The notes under the pieces were generated by a model. It did not search any database. It was not told the DNA's origin and saw only the letters and a list, made by a program, of their open reading frames with translations. Position numbers and translations under genes: made by a program. Positions 58,861 through 64,000 of a DNA stretch of 64,000 nt are shown one piece after another. Within the stretch, counting starts at the first letter, position 1; the number at the start of each line of letters is the position of its first letter. Origin of the DNA: Siphonodentalium dalli (lineage: Eukaryota; Mollusca; Scaphopoda; Gadilida; Siphonodentaliidae); assembly GCA_032622095.1 (NCBI GenBank), contig CP136061.1, forward strand, positions 186,630,369 through 186,694,368, written 5' to 3'.

Positions 58861-60044
58861 CACAGTCAAGTAGGCGGTCAAGAAGTGTGGGTATATTATG
58901 CATTATGGTCTTCTACGCCTTAGCAGAAAGGCTCAACTCACTTGTAAACAGGTGTGGATTGTCGTGACAATAACGCTCACTGATGTTAAAATCGGCGATC
59001 TTGACATTTCTGGTGGCTATTTTGGCCGCCATCTTGGATTTGGGTAAATATTCCTCAACTCAGGTATAAGAGGAATCCTAGCTCGAGTATCTACTGCACA
59101 TATACATGCATGGGTGTTGTTATAATAGCAATAACATTCATTTATTCGAAACATTACTTCGCGTTCCTAGCGTCGATTCGGCTTTGACCTATTATACCGG
59201 CATTTGGGAAAATGATATATCGGACAAACAAATCCCACAATGAATGTATATTATCTTCGCCTTGTGTTTGCTAATGACTCTTCTATACGATAAATGTATA
59301 AATTCACGCCAAGATGCCAATATTTTCCCACAGAGACAAACGAAAGGTGGTGAAATGTCAGAAAAATAGCATCTTTTCACATTTCGGTGGCCATCTTTGT
59401 CGCCATATTGGATTATGGTGTCGGATTTTTGGCTAATTTGTAAGGGTTGTATATTAGCATAACGAATCGAGCGGAAAACAAGACCGCATGCATGTGATAT
59501 AATCTTTACTATAACGGCGATGAAAGAGACCTGGTGCATATAAAAAATGGCCGCCATGATGGACGCCATCTTGTCTGGAGTCACTGCCACTTTTTTTTCT
59601 GGTTAACAACCGAAATAAATTAGAGGAGACATTAAGAAAGAAAATTAGTGGGGTTAATTATGAATGCAAAAAACAACACTAAATAATATCTGTCATTGTA
59701 ATTTCGGCATCCGGAATACGAAATATACAGGTTTCGGCATCCGGCGTACTGACACTCGGCATCCGGAATACTCTATATTAACCCCGGAATCCGGCGTACG
59801 AAAAGGGGGTGGTCCCCCTCATATATTGCACAGTAGGTGAAGGTCCCATGCAGCTTGAGATTGCATGGTTTTATTTGCATCGCATGTAATTTCTCCCGGG
59901 TTACAGTCAATTCCATGTTTATTACGATGTCGACTCACAAAATTCCTGCAATCTCGAACTTGGACCACCGGAACAATTAAGTATTAAAAAGAAATATATT
60001 CCCTTCGTTGTTTGTTCAATGTTATAACGTTCCCCGTCATATCT

Positions 60045-61007
60045 GTCAGACCGGTGGTGTTTCATGACACGCAGACCAGACCCGATGTCGACCTCTACCC
60101 ATAAAACTCCACACATAAATGTAGCGGAATTACCGTCAACTACATTTGCGAAGAAACAAGGGCGAATCGTCCACCAAAGCCTTACAATTAACCCTCGAAA
60201 AGCCGCCATATCCGAATATGTTTGCCGCGAACATGCAGCTCGGACCGCCCGTGGTGTCTATGCATATAGTGGTGATTTTAGTGACCAGAACAGTGCGGGG
60301 GCTCATAAAAAATAAAAACCCCACCCACGCACGGTCGGGGACTGCGGCCACCCACACTTTAGTGTCGCTATTAACCCCTCAATTGTGGTCGGTACGCTTG
60401 GATTCCTTGTCATCTGGCTATCGTTTGAATCCCGAAGCCATTTGGGGAGAACCAAATTTAAAGTTATACAGAAACCATTCATTACTTTACTCTATCTTTA
60501 AGAAGAATCCTAATCTTAAAGAAGCGCTTATCAGAGCAAAACTAAATAAAATAATTCCAGATGTGAACATGTACCTTAATTTGACGAGTATACACATTAT
60601 AGTGTATACATTTCCATTTATACGTTCACATTGGGCGCACATATTTAGTATATGCTACAGATTTATCTTAAAATATTCACCAGATAACATTCCGCATATC
60701 GATCAGTTTAAATTCACTACATTTCTATTTTTCCACTGACAGTCTTATTAAGTTGGTACTTCAAGCTCTGATATGTGTTTTTTGCTTCAATCGTGGCCCA
60801 GGCTGTTAGCTTCATCCACGTAAACATAATTATATGGCGGCATTCGAGTGTTAATTGGCAGGCTTTGGTGGACGATTCGTTCTTGTTTCCTGGCGATTGT
60901 ATTAGACGGTAGTTCCGCTATACACATGTGTGGATTTTTTAGTTGCATACGAGAGCGACATGGGGTCCGGTCTGCATGTTTAGTCACACCCGGTCAGACC
61001 ATTAAAA
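60045..61007. mobile_element. TIR element, ~960 bp
   Basis: Inverted arms of about 200 bp at 60045-60245 and 60785-61007 share GTC(A/T)GACCGG, GCAGACC(A/G)GACC, CGAATCGTCCACCAAAGCCT and TAGCGGAA(T/C)TACCGTC. The central ~540 bp is not repeated elsewhere in the window. Arm identity is moderate, so the element is old. Confidence 0.75.
60340..60739 (+). CDS. Weak open frame in the centre of the 960-bp TIR element
   Basis: The 197-codon frame 60146-60739 begins in the left inverted arm, so only its second half could be coding. It contains NPNLKEALIRAKLNK, which loosely resembles the NLxxxLVRAKL segment after reverse transcriptase domains in some retroelements, but no catalytic motif accompanies it. 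Probably chance or a decayed remnant. Confidence 0.12.
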
Positions 61008-61029
61008 AGTTGCCATGCTTTGCACGGGA

Positions 61030-61165
61030 TGAATATGATCTCTACGGGCGTAGCCACGCAGAGCAGATATTCATAGCACGATCTACTGTAGATCATGACA
61101 CGAATCTCTATTTTGGCTATACGTCCGTTGCAAGAGTGGAGATTCAAGACATGATCTGGAGATAC
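61030..61165. mobile_element. Family C, one and a half copies
   Basis: A full hairpin copy at about 61093-61160 (AGATCATGACACGAATCTC to GAGATTCAAGACATGATCT) is preceded by a half copy in inverted order (GGGCGTAGCCACGCAGAGCAG, TTCATAGCACGATCT). This suggests head-to-head insertion or tandem growth. Confidence 0.65.
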
Positions 61166-61462
61166 TGATGACAACTGCGACGAAAACGAAGAATAAAGTG
61201 AAGGCAGCGGAGTTGGTTTATTGCACGTGGTCTGACCATGCGCGATCGCATGCAGACATTGATTAACATCTTTTTTTACTAACTGGATTCTCCCATTCCG
61301 TATAAATTAAAGTATAAATACATTGGAATGATCTATTATTCATCTTGCGGTTCCCGTGATGTTACGGAAATGTCTCTAGACGACGCAGATTACACAAATG
61401 CAGAAGGTTCCTATTCATTGGTAAGTAATGTTAGGATAGTAATGTCCGGCCGTTTGCTGAAA

Positions 61463-61515
61463 ATATTATCTGAACATTTCCTAAGGAAACTGCTCATCAT
61501 TGATGAGTATTTAGT
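61463..61515 (-). mobile_element. Family D half element
   Basis: AATATTATCTGAACATTTCCTAAGGAAACTG and CATTGATGAGTA match one arm and flank of the hairpins at 45791 and 50216, in reverse orientation. Confidence 0.55.
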
Positions 61516-61799
61516 AAACTAGTATAAAAGGTTCACAGATCAGTTTGACTAACATAATTATTTTTGGGCCGTGATATTGCTAGTAACGGGTGTGCCTATT
61601 TACTTCACCATAACTCCCCGTAATATAACAAAACATATGGGACTTTCAAACTTGTGCGGGCAAAAATCGGATATTTTTGTTCGCCATGCACCTATAACGG
61701 ATTTGGTTTGGTCTATGGTGATTTATCGTCGCTTTAATGCAATATACCATGGCGTCAGTTTTACCGGCGGAGGATTAAAGACCATGTATATAACGTTAA

Positions 61800-61990
61800 G
61801 GTAACAGACACAAAAATCACCAACCGCAGGCATCAAGAGGCAAGCAACTGGAAATCAGGTCGCAATTCCTTTGTGTGCACCATAAATCCGCGCCTATTGT
61901 AATTCTAACCAGCTTAGTCGTCCTTGGGTGGCGCATGACTTCCCAAAGCGTTACACACCTTTCCGACTGAGCCACCGCCCCCGGTGATAT
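61800..61990 (-). repeat. tRNA-derived SINE
   Basis: The minus strand starts GGGGGCGGTGGCTCAGTCGG. TGGCTCAGTCGG (61974-61963) fits a pol III A box, and GGTTAGAATTA (61910-61900) a degenerate B box about 60 bases on. A further ~100 bp of body follows, ending near CTGCGGTTGGTG. No clear poly(A) tail. The open frame across it (61817-62152) is not a gene. Confidence 0.7.
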
Positions 61991-62479
61991 TAAAGGAGTT
62001 TCAGAATCAGTTACATCAAAAGTTGAACAAACAAGGGAGATTACTATTTCGGATATGTCCTCACTTTTAATGACCAAAATTCGCAAACGTCTGTACCGAT
62101 TCCTAAAATTCAAAAGCCAATCACTCGAGTGAAAGCTATTGTGCATGTACAAATCTGGTACGCAATTCTACCGTAGACTTTCTAGGTTAAGCTGTTTGAA
62201 AACCCATAACACATACGATAAACTTAATTTTCATTCAAGGCACCGGCTATATATGGGAGTGACAGACTTTACTGCTTGAGAAATCACACCGTCGGTTTCA
62301 AACAGAATTTACCCGTATTAAATATCAAAGTTTGTTCAACGCAATTTGGTATATCGAGAATATGTCGGTCGCGCGGCTCGTCGAATATTTGCTATGCCGC
62401 CAAATATTCCAGATGGTGACAAATAATCTGAAAACTCTAGCTTTGATGAGTGTGTTCCTTGACTATATATATAATGAAT

Positions 62480-62544
62480 ATTTTTACCCAAAAAGCCAAA
62501 GAAATAGTAATTTAGGAGCGTTAATTCGGATTAAATATCTTTAA
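62480..62544 (-). mobile_element. Family B left-end fragment
   Basis: The minus strand reads TTAAAGATATTTAATCCG, AATTAACGCTCC, TAAATTACTATTTCTTTGGCTTTT, matching the left end of the full copies next to a TTAA (62541-62544). The remainder is missing. Confidence 0.65.
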
Positions 62545-62697
62545 CAATCCCGCATTTTGTCCAAAACATCTACATGGTTCGGTATGGTGTGCGCATTGAT
62601 TTGCGTGTGCTTTAAAATATGTCATTGCATATCGAAATTGCCATGTTACGATTGGAATGGTAATCTGAGCAGTATTTTGACACATATCAAGCTTGAA

Positions 62698-62830
62698 CGA
62701 GAGGCCGATCACGGTCGGCAGATGTTTAACCCATCCCTTGGCGATTGTAAATTGCTATGAACGAAATCATAATCTAGATTTTTGATGTGGAATATAGATT
62801 AAACTGTTATGTACTAGAGTAACACATACA
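62698..62830 (+). repeat. Dispersed repeat Z, copy 3
   Basis: GAGAGGCCGATCACGGTCGGCAG, ATGTTTAACCCATCCCTTGGCGA, then GATTTTTGATGTGGAATATAGATTAAACTGTTATGTACTA. Matches copies 1 and 2 over both blocks. Confidence 0.65.
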
Positions 62831-63579
62831 AATGTACATACTAACACATGCTATTTGGATGTATGGGTCAAAAGAGAAGGGTTAATTTGAATTTATGAGT
62901 CAAAATAGAAGGGTTAATATACCATCTATAAAGCGTGTCACCACTATCATACTGTAAGCAGTTCTATTTATGTTGTTGCAAATGGCCATGTGACACATCA
63001 AAATAATATAGTTACTTAATAATGCAAAAGGTTAAAATATACATGGAATGGGTTAAATCTTCTATCTTGGCCCTGTTTGATCCAAATGCAAGTCCAAGCG
63101 TAAAAAATGACATACGGGCTACAGCAGAGCTCTGTGGTTCTAGTTAAATAAATTCACATGGCTAAGTGGTGGCGGTGTTAACAGAACACCATTAGACAAA
63201 CAATAGTATCCATGCTCTATGGAACTTATATTTATTCAAATGTCAGATAACATCAAATCTGACATAGCATTTGGTCAGATAATTAATTGTGGATATTGTT
63301 CTCAAAGCAAGGAGATGGGTAGAGGGAGAAGGGTATGAATGAGGAGGGGTATGGTAGCAGGGGTGGGTAGAAGGTTGGACTCCCACCGTGGAATGGTCAC
63401 TTGGAAAGTGTGCGTACAACTCTGGTTCTTTTTGACAGGTCGGTCACATTTTAACAATGTGAATACCTACCGTCCAAGGCCGCTTAACAACATGTCAGAT
63501 TAATCAACTTGGTGGTTCCCGAGAAGATGTTTAAATGAATAATTTCTCAGTAATTTCATTGAAGATTTATTTTTTAATT
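62831..63579. other. No feature seen
   Basis: Contains two copies of GAAGGGTTAAT(T/A)T about 37 bp apart and a G-rich stretch near 63310-63390; otherwise nothing recognised. Confidence 0.35.
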
Positions 63580-64000
63580 AAATTTTATTTAAGTTAAAAA
63601 AATTATTTTTTATTTTAAATACTTTTTTTTGGTTAAATTGATCAAGGAGTTCAATCTAAAACCATTTAAATTTTGTTTAGATGCCCATAACTACTTTAAA
63701 ATAAATGGGATCAAACGCATATTCGAACTCGATCAGTATTTTGGGCTGAGAAGCTCACATACCAAATTTAGTTCCGATCAGATAAACGAGAGACCGATCA
63801 CGATCGGCAGATGTTTAACCCATACCTTGGCGATAGCGATTAGCTATTTTTATAAATCCTTACACCAACCTGTTCATGTGTTCAACAGTTTCAACAATTC
63901 ACACTTTTTGGAGTGATCGTGTGAAAAATATTTAGTTATCACATTTTGTCAACCGGATTGGTGGAGGATGTTAATATTTTTAAGCAAATAAACCAAATAA
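63580..64000 (+). repeat. Module plus dispersed repeat Z, copy 4
   Basis: An AT-rich lead (to 63660) is followed by a module with GATGCCCATAACT, GAACTCGATCAGTATTTTGGGC and CTCACATACCAAATTTAG, as at 12480-12990. Z copy 4 follows (GAGAGACCGATCACGATCGGCAG at 63787), then GATCGTGTGAAAAATATTT and AGCAAATAAACCAAAT. It continues to the window edge. It shows Z directly joined to the module family. Confidence 0.6.

Larger units (their letters stand above)
57420..59826. mobile_element. Foldback element, ~2.4 kb
   Basis: The outer inverted ends are TATATGAGGGGGACCA at 57420 and its complement ending near 59825. GGCATCC(G)GAATAC repeats lie just inside both ends. Large arms at 57930-58460 and 58960-59525 are reverse complements at high identity. 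The ~500 bp centre carries 161-168 bp tandem units. Arm open frames mirror each other in protein sequence (both contain SIRYANIQPLQISQKS) because of the inversion. No transposase was recognised. Confidence 0.85.

Noticed and set aside
57934-59590. Two similar proteins on opposite strands (57934-58230 and 59192-59590)
   Set aside because: They are the two arms of one inverted repeat read in mirrored frames; the protein similarity follows from DNA identity.
61571-61804. Open frame containing TGGGLKTMYI
   Set aside because: It suggested a receptor-like fragment at first, but no flanking exon or conserved motif supports it.

Overview
The window is animal nuclear DNA: AT-rich, with no long open frames, and most of the recognisable sequence is repeats and non-autonomous transposons. 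One host gene is clear. A lin-28 homologue lies on the minus strand with three coding exons at 15936-15836, 15074-14902 and 9540-9357, each with consensus splice sites and together reading through one frame. It encodes a complete cold-shock domain, the basic linker and the paired CCHC zinc knuckles. The first coding exon was not found and lies at higher coordinates or outside the window. A ten-base let-7 seed match sits 22 bases past the stop codon, so both sides of the lin-28/let-7 heterochronic switch can be read here.

Organism: LIN28 with an invertebrate-like first zinc knuckle, a tRNA-derived SINE, repeats with GACGGACGGACGG tails and a GGTGAGCTAAAAAG-ended repeat suggest a lophotrochozoan, most likely a mollusc such as a bivalve. 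The species cannot be named from this sequence.

Layout: 1-9.3 kb holds a TIR element, a modular repeat, a perfect palindrome and otherwise unique-looking DNA. 9.3-16 kb is lin-28, with a 135-bp TA-flanked MITE and a 565-bp foldback element in its large intron. 16-21 kb holds dispersed repeats and a 12-unit, ~160-bp satellite built from two alternating monomer types. 21-41 kb is dominated by family A, a 3.7-kb TA-flanked element without recognisable coding (one complete copy, two large partial copies, two end fragments), plus a Mutator-like insertion inside one copy, a modular repeat with a retroelement end, a 23-bp minisatellite, and a 1.3-kb foldback element whose inverted ends are 15-16 bp tandem arrays flanked by a 9-bp target duplication. 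41-56 kb holds modular repeats, six-member family B (TTAA-flanked MITEs, three copies outside this stretch or truncated) and two hairpin families. 56-64 kb contains a 2.4-kb foldback element, a 0.96-kb TIR element, a tRNA-SINE and more dispersed repeats.

The repeats interlock. The satellite's B monomer is also part of a dispersed composite repeat. Several unrelated families share a module length near 155-168 bp, and several carry the YY1-like motif AAGATGGCNGCC. Function beyond lin-28 is inference.
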